A DNA stretch of 64,000 nucleotides, from NCBI GenBank assembly GCA_030248295.1, contig JASANH010001287.1, positions 31,935-95,934 on the forward strand, in the 5' to 3' direction. This document shows positions 42,937 through 54,671 of this stretch, in pieces. The position numbers and the translations under genes were made by a program. The stretch's first letter is position 1, and each line of letters starts with the position of its first letter. A model generated the notes under the pieces. The model saw nothing but the letters and a program-made list of their open reading frames with translations. It was not told the DNA's origin and searched no databases. This DNA is from Mesodorylaimus sp. YZB2_4 (taxonomy: Eukaryota > Nematoda > Enoplea > Dorylaimida > Dorylaimidae).

Positions 42937-44441
42937 CCCAGGTCAGACAGTGTAAAAAGTCAGGGCCAGGTAAGACAGTGACAGTGAGAAGTGATTGGCT
43001 CAAACACAAAATTCTTTTTCCCTGTCTTGTGGCTTTTTGCAATACGAACGTGTTTAAATGACCGCAGAGAACATTGAAAGATTGACTCGCCTCCTTCTGT
43101 GCGGTCAGCGGTCGGAATTCAATCTGCGAGTGTTGCTGGTTCAAATTCTTTCTCCGTTTTCGTCACTTTCCGGTTTCGTACCCGTAAACCACAGTTTACA
43201 TAATATACCAATTTTTATTTTTATCTTTACCAATCAAAGTTGAAGAAGGGTATATAATTTTTAGCAGACTTGTTTGCTTTCTGGGTCATGTCGTGCAATG
43301 TGATCCTTTATCCGAGCACTATGAAGCGCACTCGAGGGCAGAGGAACACATATTTGACAATCATTTTTGTACCGAGGCGGGAATCGAACCCTTCCTGTAA
43401 ATGCGCTGTGTGTTCTACTTGTGTCTATCGAAGCAAGTTGCCCTCTAAAATTCGAGCTCATGCACCCGTATCATCACGAATTATGTATTTTCATATGGTT
43501 CAGTCCGACCATTGGGCAGGGTCCATGCTTCTCCGTTCTTTTCCCTTTTTTTGAGGTTGCTGCTTTTCGTAGATTCGCATTAACTTCGCCCACGTCTTTT
43601 CTGAGAGTGTCCATGCACGATTCTTCGGTCGACCAAGCGGTCGTTTTCTTGTGCGACCGACTTCCATCGCTGTACTGTACGCGATACTAAATCCTGGTAT
43701 CCGCAAATCACATGTCCATACAGTACGCATTTTTGCGAGCCCCATTACTTCCCACGATTAGCAGACAACGATTCCGTCGTAAGTGTGCTTGCCAGCCTTC
43801 ACTGGCGCTAGCCTGTCAAGAAAATCTTTCGATGAAACGTATGATAGAGAAAGATTTAGTATTATTAAGCGTTGTGTGATCACCAAGTCCACTGACATGG
43901 GGTCTTTGTCTGTCGTATTGCTAGGCTGTATCATGAGATAGAACAACTGAAAATTTTAAAACAACTGGCTAACCAACATTCATTTTCGTCAATGTCAACG
44001 TCAGTGGCAAATTGAAGCTTTTTAGACCTCCTTCTGGGAACTTATCAAAAATTTACTAATCCAAGTCAGTCGCAACTCACGACCGGATAGGATGGGGGTT
44101 TGACGGATCGGATCGGATCGGATGCTTCAGATCGGATTGGATCATGTGAAATACTTGTAAAATTTCAAAAAATTAGTAACGCATCAACTTTTTTTCGAAA
44201 GGCCTCTCCATAACAAGCAAAAGCACTTATTATCATGATGCCATGGCGCAAGCAACGCCTTCGGAAAGCTTTGCCACACAGCTCATCATGGACCACTGAA
44301 TACTTTACAACAAAATGAAGTAAAATAAGAAGACAAATGCTGCTTATGAATGACTGCTACACAGTCACAAAATTTTTCGTACGTTGGGCAAAGATGTTAG
44401 GGGCGTGGACACTTTAACTAGGACGCGAAAAAAAACTTGGC
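42937..44441. other. No protein gene seen; GGATC repeats
   Basis: Apart from the tRNA-like element below, only motif-free frames occur. Near 44108-44128 there is a short GGATC run (CGGATCGGATCGGATCGGAT). Confidence 0.35.
43372..43450 (-). ncRNA. tRNA-like (tRNA-derived SINE or decayed tRNA)
   Basis: On the minus strand the sequence contains GGGTTCGATTCCCGCCTCGG, a perfect Pol III B box with flanking T-stem complementarity. About 45 bp upstream is a loose A-box-like region. The acceptor stem does not pair well, so an intact tRNA is unlikely. Confidence 0.4.
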
Positions 44442-44732
44442 AATCACGCAGATGACACTAACTTGCTGACTGGATGTTCGAAAGCGATCGAACGAATTTC
44501 CCCTGCCTGCGATATGGATAAACGAGCGTCAGGTGCAACACTTAAACGAGCGAAGACCAAAATCCTGCTGATTGGGATCATCAACAGGCGTGGATTAGGA
44601 AAGGAGCTAATGCATTTTGTAGTTGATAAACTGAAAATATGTGGATTTTGCATTAGCAGGGATGTCATGGAAAAGCAGAAAACTGGGCATGTGTCAGGAA
44701 TCACGTTGGTGGACTTGAGGGAAAAATCCTGA
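44442..44732 (+). pseudogene. LINE reverse-transcriptase fragment
   Basis: The frame reads NHADDTNLLTGCSKAIERIS, with HADD in place of the F/YADD catalytic box, then ASGATLKRAKTKILLIG, which matches the SG...N..KT....G motif of LINE RTs of the L1/Tx1 kind, then LKICGFCISRD. The copy is truncated on both sides. It is a different piece from the LINE fragment at 50.6-51.4 kb. Confidence 0.6.
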
Positions 44733-44889
44733 CCTCAGAAATTTCATTTTTCGGTAGGATATTTGCGGCTAACACTTACTATTCATTAAAGCTGTGGTAC
44801 TTGGCTTAATGACCAGAAGTTAACTTGCAAAGGTTCATCAGAAGGGAAATTTACATATACCTCTGGCACCCAGCAAACGTCAATCATCT

Positions 44890-45267
44890 GTGCCCTTGTC
44901 CAGCCAAATTTTATCCGTGTCCGAAGTCGTTGATCTACACTCTAAAATATTGCGAAGTCCCTGTAATGGAGGAGTATTCACAGATCCAATCTTATGTCGA
45001 AAATGTCAGCAAATTGGATGCAAATATGTTAAAGTAAGAGATAGCCAAAGAGCAAGGCTCAGCTTGAATGCGCAATATCAAATTTATCCTGGTGAAATAT
45101 GTACTGTACATGTTCAACCGAGTATAAGTGCTATCATTGATCAAAGACTAGAACATTTTCAAGTTTGTAACAAACTTGATAATCCTTCAGTGACTAACTT
45201 GATAAGTAATTTTTACAGTTTTTTAGCTCGTCAATGTCCATTTAGGTCATTTTATATTTATCTATAG
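44890..45267 (+). CDS. Unknown Cys-containing ORF
   Basis: A 125-codon frame with CNGGVFTDPILCRKCQQIGC and CTVHVQPSISAIID. The composition looks more protein-like than its neighbours, and C-x2-C pairs could bind metal. It has no recognisable family and no clear start; it may be one exon or noise. Confidence 0.3.
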   Translation: MPLSSQILSVSEVVDLHSKILRSPCNGGVFTDPILCRKCQQIGCKYVKVRDSQRARLSLNAQYQIYPGEICTVHVQPSISAIIDQRLEHFQVCNKLDNPSVTNLISNFYSFLARQCPFRSFYIYL

Positions 45268-45699
45268 TACTCAAAGCCTTTTTTGCACCGATTGCCATGG
45301 AAAGTTTACAGCTATGATATACCCAAATCAGCTTGTAATGGTACAATGTGAAATTATCGAGATCGCTTGCTGATGCTCAATGGGTTTAGACCAATGTGAA
45401 CAGAACGAACAAAATCGTCAACGTTTTTGCCTGGCTAAACGAACTGCATGGTGGTATTGGCCCCTGCTATGAATTGTGATAATCTGAACTGTCACAATTT
45501 CCAATTATTTGGTCCCGATGGAAGTTGGTACCCGATAGTGCAACGGTATTATTTATCGAGGTTCAGCTAAAAATAGCAGCAGCAAATCAAGCAGTTGGAG
45601 AATCGAAGATACAAGAACGCCGGAAAATATTTGCAAAATCTTTAAAGGATTTGAGCTCGACAGAGGTACGTTTTTTATAGGGCATGGGCTTGAGTTCTT

Positions 45700-48130
45700 T
45701 AGGTGGCAATTGAGCTTCGTTGCGTTTCACCAAAAGTTACAGTTAGACAGTCCATGGTGTGCGGGCTCCAGAAAATGGCTCCGATTCGGAGCAAAAACCT
45801 TGGAGTCTCGGCGACTCTAAAACACATTTTATACCCCTTTCTGCATAAGCCTAAGCGATGGAAATAAGTTCATTGATTATTAATTCATTTTCTGACGATT
45901 GGGCGAACTATGAGCTTTGGATTTCACGATAAGTTGAATTTAGAAGAGAATGAAAAGGAGCCTGATAGAATGCTGCAACTACGACCAGTGTCTCCACCAG
46001 ATTTGAAGGAAATAGCAGTAATTTAGCAATGCACACATAATATAATTATTATAAATTTTTTTAATTTTTTAAAATGATTTTAAAATAGTGTGATAACATT
46101 ACAATACTCTAGCATGACCCTGCTGAATGTGGACGTAGGCCACGACAGCACTTGCAGCTATATATAAGTTGATGACAAGGAAGACATAAGAAAACGACTA
46201 TGATTCCTATTTCATGGTTGAACAAGCTGTACATAGTTTTATGAAAGTGCGTACTTGCTTCTCAGAAACTTACAATAAGACTAGCAGAACAAAGGCGAGG
46301 GTGCCCCAAACAAAATATGAATGAGCACATGAGAAACGTACTCAAGCAATGTCTACATTGATTGTGGCATTGGCAGTTTTATCTATAAAGCGGCGTCCAC
46401 ATTGCACCTCGGCTGATCAGCTGCCGAGCTGTCAGCTGAGCTAACGTGCGTTCACATTGCATGCCTCGCTTGGCCTAGCTTGCGGCTGGCTCAGTTCGCG
46501 GCTTGCGGTCATCTCAGCTCGGCTGGGTCGTTCACATTTGATGCCGCGACGCCGATTGAAACATTCTGTCTGCTTTTCGGCGGGCTCGGCTTAGGAGCTC
46601 GGTTTGCTCGGCTCGCGGAAAGTTTCCCCAGGAGCACGACTATTGCAGAGAATAATCATCGTCAAAATCAAAAGAATGAAACTAAAATATGGCTGCTATT
46701 GGTCTGCTGAACGAAAGAGCAGTATATGACCTATGCACAACGTGTTGCATCAACTTACCTTTAGCATCTCATACATACCAACCACGCATACGTGCACTGA
46801 CGAACGAGCATATTTTTTAAATCAGTAGACACATGGGGTATCAGTTTAACAGTTCTATCTATAATGATCAGAATGAGGAGGAACAGTAATTGAACTACCT
46901 ACAGTAGTTAACAGGTTTGCTAGAATCGGTTCACCTACTGCCATTTTTAGTAATACCCTCATCGATGCATATGCTGGGCAACTCCTGGCTGGACTAGGCT
47001 ATAGGGCTGGGTTGGGCAGCTCTACTGTAGTTGCTCGTTTCTAAATTCAATTAGCGTGCCTTCTGGAAATCTTTAATCGCACTATTTAGCGGACTTCCTC
47101 AGGACCATTTCTGCAATCCCGTTTTGGATTACAATGCCAAATTTGACACCTCAGTCCCACACGTTCCCTTAGCACACAAATGATGCCGACTCGCATCAGA
47201 CTATCCGCTTTTTTTTACCAAGTTCCCTGGTTTAAACCTTGAAGTTCTCGAGATTTCTAGCAGCTAGTACCGATAAACCGTTTCATAAGTTCACAATAAT
47301 TGAATAATTTAATCATAATCCATATTTTTATCGAGACTGGCTACTTTCCTGTTGATAACTCCAGAACGATTGTTCCAAGCTCGGCTGGTAAAGTTGAAAA
47401 TTTTCAACTTTTCTAGCCGAGCTGGCCGAGCGCCTGAGCCGCAGACCGAGCTGAATGTGAACAGTCCAGCCGAGCCAGCCAAGCCGAGCCAACCGCAAGC
47501 CACAAACCGAGCCAGCCGCAAGCCGAGCCGACCGCGGGCTGAGCTGGCTCAGCTGATAGTCGCAATGTGAACGACACCTCAGCTGACAAGCTCGGCTGGC
47601 TCGGCTCGCGGCTGGCTCAGCTCGGCGGGCTCGGCAGCCGAGGTGCAATGTGGACGGCCCTTAAGTCAGTAGGGTCAAACTGATTACCATCACTATATCA
47701 CCTCCACAATCAAAAAACTATAATCTGGTTCTTCCTCTTAAAACCTCATCCCGTTTCTCAAAATTCTTTTCAATATCGCCCTCAGTTCACGTGGAAACCG
47801 ATCCTTGACGCACACTGTAGGTAGATACGTGGACACTGGTCGTAGTCGCAGCATTCTATCAGGCTCATTGTCATTCTCTTCTAAATTCAAGTTATCGCAA
47901 AATCCAAAGCTCATAGTTCGCCCAATCGTCAGATAAGACATTAATTATCAATGAATCGTTCCACCGCTTAGGCTTATGCAGAAAAGAGGTTTAAATATGT
48001 TCTAGAGTCACGCGAGACTTCAAGGTTTTTGCTTCGAATTAAAGCCATTTTCTGGAGCCCGCACACCATAGAGTGTTTTACTTTAACTTTTGGTGAAACG
48101 CAACGAAGCCCCATTGCCACCTAAACGACT
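45700..48130. repeat. Outer imperfect inverted repeat around a foldback element
   Basis: Arms of about 300 bp (45700-46010 and 47800-48130) are diverged reverse complements: on each side the inward-reading strand contains GAGCTTTGGATTTT/CACG and GAGCCTGATAGAATGCTGC. Each arm has a short ORF beginning MSFGF, LNLEEN and EPDRML.LRPVS, so the arms derive from a coding sequence of unknown family. Confidence 0.65.
46388..47663. mobile_element. Foldback element with CGGCTCGGCTGG arms and TAA target duplication
   Basis: The left end AGCGGCGTCCACATTGCACC and the inverted right end (GGTGCAATGTGGACGGCCCT on the top strand) are flanked by TAA on both sides. Behind each TIR lie 200-250 bp of CGGCT-rich repeats with interspersed TTCACATT words, in inverted orientation. 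The interior (46740-47330) has no gene. A 3-bp TAA duplication fits mobilisation by PIF/Harbinger-type enzymes. Confidence 0.8.
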
Positions 48131-48892
48131 CCGGACGCCGTAGTCCAAAATTCTGTCTGACTCCAGAATGGTGAAACACTTTTAGCACTCCAGTCTGGAG
48201 TTGGAGTCTCCGGATCGGAACCTGGAGTCGTGGTGAAACAGGCCCCAGGTCAATCGTCATCCATTTTGCACTGCCAAATGTCTGCTAGAGCCCGCGAAGC
48301 AGAAATTCGAGAAAAGCCCATGCCCTTTACCAGATTCAAGGGACCCGTGATGTTGTCAAAGACGGCCTGGAATGGCGCGAAAATTCGAAATGCAGATTGG
48401 GCTCAGGCAAAAAACATTTGAGCTTCGACTCGAGTACATACTCGTATCTGAATTCCTTCCCCCAACTATATGCATAAGCACTGCTCTAGTTTGTGAGCTG
48501 AACTTGGAAAATTCACCACATGGCTGGCCTGGCCCCTGACAAATAGTTCCAGGTTCGATCCTCGCTAGATAACCTATTAAATCTCGGGTTGACTTGACTC
48601 TCTGCAACGTTGCTACGAGAAGCACAGCAGCTTGTTATTTAGGGGCGTCGAGGGGAGAAAAACAGACTTTCGACATGCAGTCCCTCTTTTGAATCTGTTA
48701 TATGTAAGTGATCTGTTTTTCACTTGTTGCCCCCTCTGAAAAGACCAATGCTGACTGGCGAAAGCTTGGTAAGCTCTTATGCGGTTAGAGAGGATTTGAG
48801 TTCTGATGTGAGAAATGCAGATTCTGGTTATATTTGCAGATTAATATTTCGCGACTATCTCCTGTTCAATGTGTGCCGGCGGCAGATGACTC
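48131..48892. other. No gene seen
   Basis: Motif-free. A B-box-like GGTTCGATCC lies at 48552-48561 without a partner A box. Confidence 0.35.
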
Positions 48893-49261
48893 ATGAAACG
48901 TTTAGGAAGCAAGCAACGTAATGTCACATGTGACATGACAGAAATTATGAGCGGCTGTCAAAAAATGTCATGCTTGAGCCATCGTTACTTCGCAGCTCCT
49001 TTTTGTGACCCTAGCGGCATCCCAGGGGATACCTTGTCCCAGTGGAAGAACAGCCTTTTCGCAAGGCATGGCTGCAACAATATGCAAGTTACTGGATTCA
49101 ACCAGAATATCAACGATACATACTTCATTTTACACAATGGGCATTCACGGGCTGGTTTTTCAAACTCCCGTATGCATGAGCATTTGAGTAGCAGAGATAT
49201 GACCCTGGAAGAATATTGCACTTTTAGAAATGGATATCAAAAAATAAAAAGTATCCTGTAA
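48893..49261 (+). CDS. Unknown small Cys-containing ORF
   Basis: 122 codons with CQKMSCLSHRYFAAPFCD and the ending LEEYCTFRNGYQKIKSIL. Its end resembles the end of the ORF at 50067-50369 (DYCRFIPEYHYKIM), so the two may be weak paralogs. Expression and start codon are unsupported. Confidence 0.3.
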   Translation: MKRLGSKQRNVTCDMTEIMSGCQKMSCLSHRYFAAPFCDPSGIPGDTLSQWKNSLFARHGCNNMQVTGFNQNINDTYFILHNGHSRAGFSNSRMHEHLSSRDMTLEEYCTFRNGYQKIKSIL

Positions 49262-50066
49262 AAAAAGTATAAATCAATTTACGATAAAAGCTTCCTTTTT
49301 CTGTAGATCCTAATATTTGCATTGATGAAAACCCGGCAAGCTAAGTTCATGGTTGCGCTGATCAACCTTGTGAGTTAGTTTTCAGGCTTGCCCAATTCTG
49401 CGCAAATGGAAAAGCGTTATCCTTTTTTTGTATACATACAACATCTGGAAAGCTCAGAAAGCTTATTTTTATGTCTTATGACCAAACCCTAAATAAAGGC
49501 GGTGTGTGCGTCGTTTCATACTAAGCAGCCGAACAGCGGACAGTGAAATGGGCTGAGCGACCATGCGTCCTCTGTGACTGCTTTGACACCGCAACGAACG
49601 AGGTGCGCAGACGCACACCACTAGCAGCAAAAAAATATATACGCGCATTAGATATAGGGGGCTCTCTGATGAAGAAAAGTACTCGTAAACTACAAAGCGC
49701 CACCCGACGTAGACGCAAGCGGCTGCGAACCTCGTTCCGCTGCAGTCTTAAGCTGTGGGCGCGTGGTTGCTAGGCCCGTGCAGTGTGTTAGGTAAAAGTG
49801 CAATCGAGCAGGGCTCACAGCCCACTGGCCAGGGTGACCAGGCTAGATGGGGCAACCCAATTAGAATGGCCCGTGGGGTTAAACGTAGTATTGGTACCTG
49901 CTCATCACATGACATTACAAATCAGCGGCTACAGCTCGCCAGCCAATGACACCGTTGCGCCATCCTACTTTTAGACGCGACAACCGCAACGGTATCTTGC
50001 TCCAGATGCCTGACATCATGTCACTGAAAACCATTACAGTCCGAGAGTGCAACAGCTTCTTGCCGC
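49262..50066. other. No gene seen
   Basis: No motif in any frame that I could recognise. Confidence 0.35.
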
Positions 50067-50369
50067 ATGGAACAAATTATATGTCGCTGCATTTCGCCAG
50101 CTTGCAAACACAAACCGTTTAAACATTTGACATACTGTCGGTATTCTAGAGGCGCAGTACAAGCCAGCTTGAGTCGAATCTGCGAACTAAAATCTAGTAG
50201 TTTCAATCAAGCAACTACGAGTGATGAGAAAGTCTACTTATTTTTCGATGGCACACATCTCTATCCATGCTACACAAGATATCCTGGGCAAGAAGCCAAG
50301 TTTGACAGAAAAATTGTCAAGTCAGATTATTGCAGGTTTATTCCAGAATATCATTACAAAATAATGTAA
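50067..50369 (+). CDS. Unknown small Cys-containing ORF
   Basis: 100 codons beginning with ATG: MEQIICRCISPACKH and the ending VKSDYCRFIPEYHYKIM. Six cysteines cluster in the first 40 residues. No family is recognised; possibly related to 48893-49261. Confidence 0.3.
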   Translation: MEQIICRCISPACKHKPFKHLTYCRYSRGAVQASLSRICELKSSSFNQATTSDEKVYLFFDGTHLYPCYTRYPGQEAKFDRKIVKSDYCRFIPEYHYKIM

Positions 50370-50554
50370 AAGTATCGTTTTTTCATTGACACCCTTGTCA
50401 ATGACGGACAGCGCGTAAATATTGCTTTAGGGCCCAATGAATGTCCGCCATTTTCGGCGTATCAATTCACTGCGACAAATCCAATGCATCAACAACGAGT
50501 AACAGTTGGTAAGTACTGATTATCTTACCACAGGCAAGTGGTCTGGATACGCAG

Positions 50555-51397
50555 TTACCAGGGGGTGTTCGACTCGCAGCCTGGTAAGCCATTTTGTGTA
50601 ATGTGTCTCTCCATCCCCGAGTGCGCATAGTCCTGTTCAGGCAGCACGAATTTCCCGAAATTCCCGAAATTAAAATTCGCCGCAAATTTTTTATTCAAGG
50701 CAGTCGCCATTTCCGCTGACCCAATTAGTGGACGGCCGAACTCGTCAACAAGCGATGGTATCGAGCGGTCTTCTGGTGCTAAGCGATGAAAAGCGGACCA
50801 GAATTTAACTGGCGAAGTCGCATCAGAAAACGTAGACGAAATAAAATCAGATTTGGCTTTCAGAATAGATTTTCGGCATTTCCTTTGAAGCGAGTGAAAA
50901 ATGTTCTCAAACTCGGCGATACCTGTTCTTTTCCAACTTAGGTAAGCTTCGTTCTCACGATTAATTTGAGCTAATAGTTCGCTGGTCATCCAATTGTCAC
51001 GCTTGTCAGTTCGAACTGTTTTGCGCGAAATGAATTCTGGCAAAATATCTGAAATTGATTGCGTAAGACATTCACAAACCACATTGACATCGGCTGCAGG
51101 GATCACTTTTTGTAGTAAATTTGCATTAATCAATCGCCGATTTATTTCGTTCCAATTCGCTCTTTTAATTAACCAGATCGTCTGCGTATCTTTCTTTCTT
51201 TTTGAAGCAAGTCCCGACAATTTCACGCAAATCGACGTGTGATCCGAAGTATGAATTTCTGGCAAAACTTGAGTTGATACGTGTCGTAAAGGATCACCAA
51301 TTATCGCCAAATTGAGAATTGCACGATCTTTTTTTCTGTGCAACAGAGAACCCACGCTAAGCTGATGTGCGTGGGATACTCTGTCGATGAGCGGCAC
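50555..51397 (-). pseudogene. LINE ORF2 fragment: endonuclease end to RT start
   Basis: The open frame includes HTSDHTSICVKL, the SDH motif at the end of an APE-type endonuclease, then the helical linker (KRDNWMTSELLAQINREN, YLSWKR, FHSLQRKCRKSILKAKSDF), FWSAFHRL and IPSLVDEFGRPLIGSAEMA, LNKKFAANF, the usual lead-in to the RT domain of CR1/Jockey-like LINEs. The frame stops before the RT palm. It is a truncated copy. Confidence 0.75.
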
Positions 51398-52713
51398 TCT
51401 GGCGCAACGAGTTTTGAGTATTAGTGCTCTCGGATAGGCGCGAGGGTGCGGCTCCCAGGGTTATGCTCTATACACGGAGCAGACCCTCGCTAAGGTCTAT
51501 GCTCTCTACATAGGAGCAGACCCTTGGAGCCGATCTCGGCAGAAGCGAAATATTGACTAAGAAATTTCCAAACTTATTGAAATTTCTGTTATTTTTCAGG
51601 AAAAATTACAATTGCGTTAAAATGGCAAAAAAATCTCAAAAAGTTTTGAAGATTGTTTTTTCGCATTCCGCTGGATCCGCAAGTGAGTCGCATTTGTTAC
51701 GAATGCTTGGAACAGGCATAGGTGGCTAAAAATTTTTAATTTTCTTCTGGGCTTTGGTCCATTTCATGTGCCTGGGAAGCTACTGTGAGGCATTTTTGTC
51801 AAATAAATAAAACCTAATTTCTGTTAAACCTCAAATAAAACCTAATCCAATGAAAAGACCTTCGTGCCTAAATATGGTTCTCTTTTATGAAGGCTCCTGA
51901 GAATTATATATTTGTCATGTTCGCATTTTAGGGTTGGCGCTATGGACGCTCAAATTATTCACAATCTCGCAACTTGGTAAGCAATCAAATGATCGCAACA
52001 TTAATAGAAGAGCCGTCTATTTTGAAGTCATCCCGAGTGAGTTGGGAGCTGGACTCTTATTCTTCTGCGAAATCCCAAAAAATTCTCGCTTGTATTGCCA
52101 AAGACTACTTCAACGTTCCTCTTTTAGGTCTGATCAGCGACAGTCTGTAGGCGCAGGTTCGACTGTTTCGCAGTCATGTAAAAGATGGTTGTCTGAGCCT
52201 CGCTTTGGAAAAAATGGAAAGGCTGCATGACATGGGCAGTTTTGATGCTCCTTGATCTATAAATTTCGGTGCATACTTAAACTAAAATTTTTTATTAAAT
52301 GTGTTTTTTATTAAAGATATACCTGACGTGCCGTCTAAAAATTATGCATGACAAGCACCAAATGTTCGCCCAGCGAAGCACATACAAAATGAAAACCAAA
52401 GCCTGTTATGTGATTTATTTAAAAAATGTACCTGCAATGGTTTTTCCAAAGAACATTTCACGATTGTATGATCGCTTCTTTTCATGGCCATTGTTCACTT
52501 GAGTGGATTTGATACTCTTGTGGGCAATGTAAGCTTGCCGTCCTGTGTAACTTCGGCTGGCAGATCAATATTATCCATCAATCTCAACCAAAGTTAAAAA
52601 AGAAATAAAAGAATAATTTATGAGGTCTTCAACATAGAAATCAATGCAGTAGTACAAAATTATGAAACACTAGCTATTAAGCAAAAAACAAATTTTTCTC
52701 ATTTTTTTATTAA
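51398..52713. other. Possible upstream LINE remnant; otherwise no gene seen
   Basis: At 51450-51530 the phrase TATGCTCT...GAGCAGACCC is repeated twice. Motif-free frames otherwise. Confidence 0.35.
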
Positions 52714-53015
52714 GGGAAAATGTTTCATTCTGAGATAGACACCACTGATGTTGAGGTTGAAGAAGCTCGAGGTACTACTAATCTTGCTAATGAGCCATTA
52801 GATTTTATCGTAGAAATGTTGCAGCTAGCAAGGCGCCGTTCAGTGAAAGCTTGATGCTCCCTTTGTTTGGCCTCGTTGTGATTCCAGCTCGTTGATACCG
52901 CAAGCGTTTTTTTCGTGAGGGAATTATTCACGGCTTTTGGATGAGTGATAAAGGTTTTGTGAAGGTTTTTAGGGTCACCTGCGACGGGATTCACTCTTAG
53001 CGTCTGGCAACCCTG
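52714..53015 (+). repeat. Dispersed repeat, copy 2
   Basis: This is the partner of 13112-13440 in the same orientation. It starts with MFHSEIDTTDVEVEEA, has a short internal deletion relative to copy 1, and its ORF stops at TGA directly after SVKA. Its end GCGTCTGGCAACCCTG matches exactly. Confidence 0.75.
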
Positions 53016-54631
53016 CCCACGCCACTTCCAATGTACGCGTGGGTTCTCTGTTGCCCAGAGAACTTTGGCGTGGCTTTATTTTTTCTTCGTTTCGAATTAT
53101 CGCTGACATGTTTCTGTAATCCTTTAAAGAAAGAAGCTAGTGAAGGAACGAACTATGTACTGTATGTCAAAAGATGAGAAGAGAAGTCTGTAGCCGAAAT
53201 GAGAATTCCCTCGGTAAGTTTTATCAATGACCGTTCTTAGTCGAGCAGAGCTAACGATGAGCCCTAAGATAGGAATTTTTTCTACGTACCTATGTACTCT
53301 ATATTGGCGCTTAGCTCTTGGCCTTGTGTTTTTTGGCGCTCTTGCTGTTTGGTCCCCAGGCGAAGGCTGGTATAAGGCTGGCAGGAGGCTCATATCCTAA
53401 GCTTAATTTTCATGTATGCCAGAGTAAGCCTAGTATCAGTCTAAGCCCAAGTCATATGCCAGCCTAAGCCCAAGCGTAAGTCTAATACCAGCCTAAGATA
53501 ACCTATCTTAGGGACCAAACGCCAAAAGTGCCTCTTTTTTTAGATCTCCGACTTCAACACAAGTTAGGTTGTCCGAGAGCATCAAACAGACTGGTACATC
53601 GTGAAAAATCTCATGAGCGATAGTGTAAGTTGGTTGCTACACTTGCTCCTGCTCAATGGCACGTATACAGTGGGGTCAAGTTGTCTGCAATTCAGATACA
53701 TACTACAGTATCTTATAATTTCAGATGGGCAGCCCGGTAGGCTTGATAAAATTGATATCTGGAAGGATTTACGATGGCAAATTGCGATCGGAGCCCCGTG
53801 AGTGCGACCGAAATTCGGTGGCAACATTTCTGGGTAATTGAACGCTTGGCCACTTGGACTTTCCACTGTAAAACTGTAAGTCGTAAAATGATCGTCTTGC
53901 TCGAATTCTCTTTGACTTTATCGGCGATGGCGAGTTTCGGTTAGTCCAAATTAAAAAAAAGGAAGTGGCAAACTTTTTCAAAAGCTGTCACCATCACTAA
54001 ATTTTGTTTGGCCTTTTTTGAAAGAAGTCGAGGTCAAAGAGGGTGGGGAAATAGTATATTAACGCCATGCTCTTAAATCTACAAATACCGTCTACACATT
54101 CTAAAAAGTATGTACATACGTACGTACATATTTGGATTTTTCGCTTTTTTCTGATATCGTACTGTACATACTTTAGGACTTTCGCTCACTTAGATTTTTA
54201 TTTTCCACCCTCCATGACCTCGACCCCTTGCGAAAGAGGATCGACAAAATTCAGTGGTAGTAACAGTTTTTGAGAAAAGCGGCCGCATATTTGCAATAAC
54301 CTAAACTCGCCAATTCGCCGATTTAGTCAAAAGGAATATAAAGCTAATCGTAAGTCTGAAAGGTGGGTGAAAAAGAATGAGAATCCCCATAGGAGAAAGA
54401 GAGGCCACCGCATCAGTTTTAGATATCGCCAAAGAGTTTCATGCAATACTGTAATTACTTTTCAGTTTTGGAAATTCTTTAGGAGCGTAGTGGTATGCAG
54501 GGCTTAATGTACCCAATCCGTCAATGTTTCTTGTGAGGAAGTGAACAGTGCACGTAGATTTCTCCACTAACTAAACACACTACCTATCAAATTTTCCACA
54601 ACATCCCCCCCTCACCTTCATTCCCCCAAAA

Positions 54632-54671
<40 letters not shown>

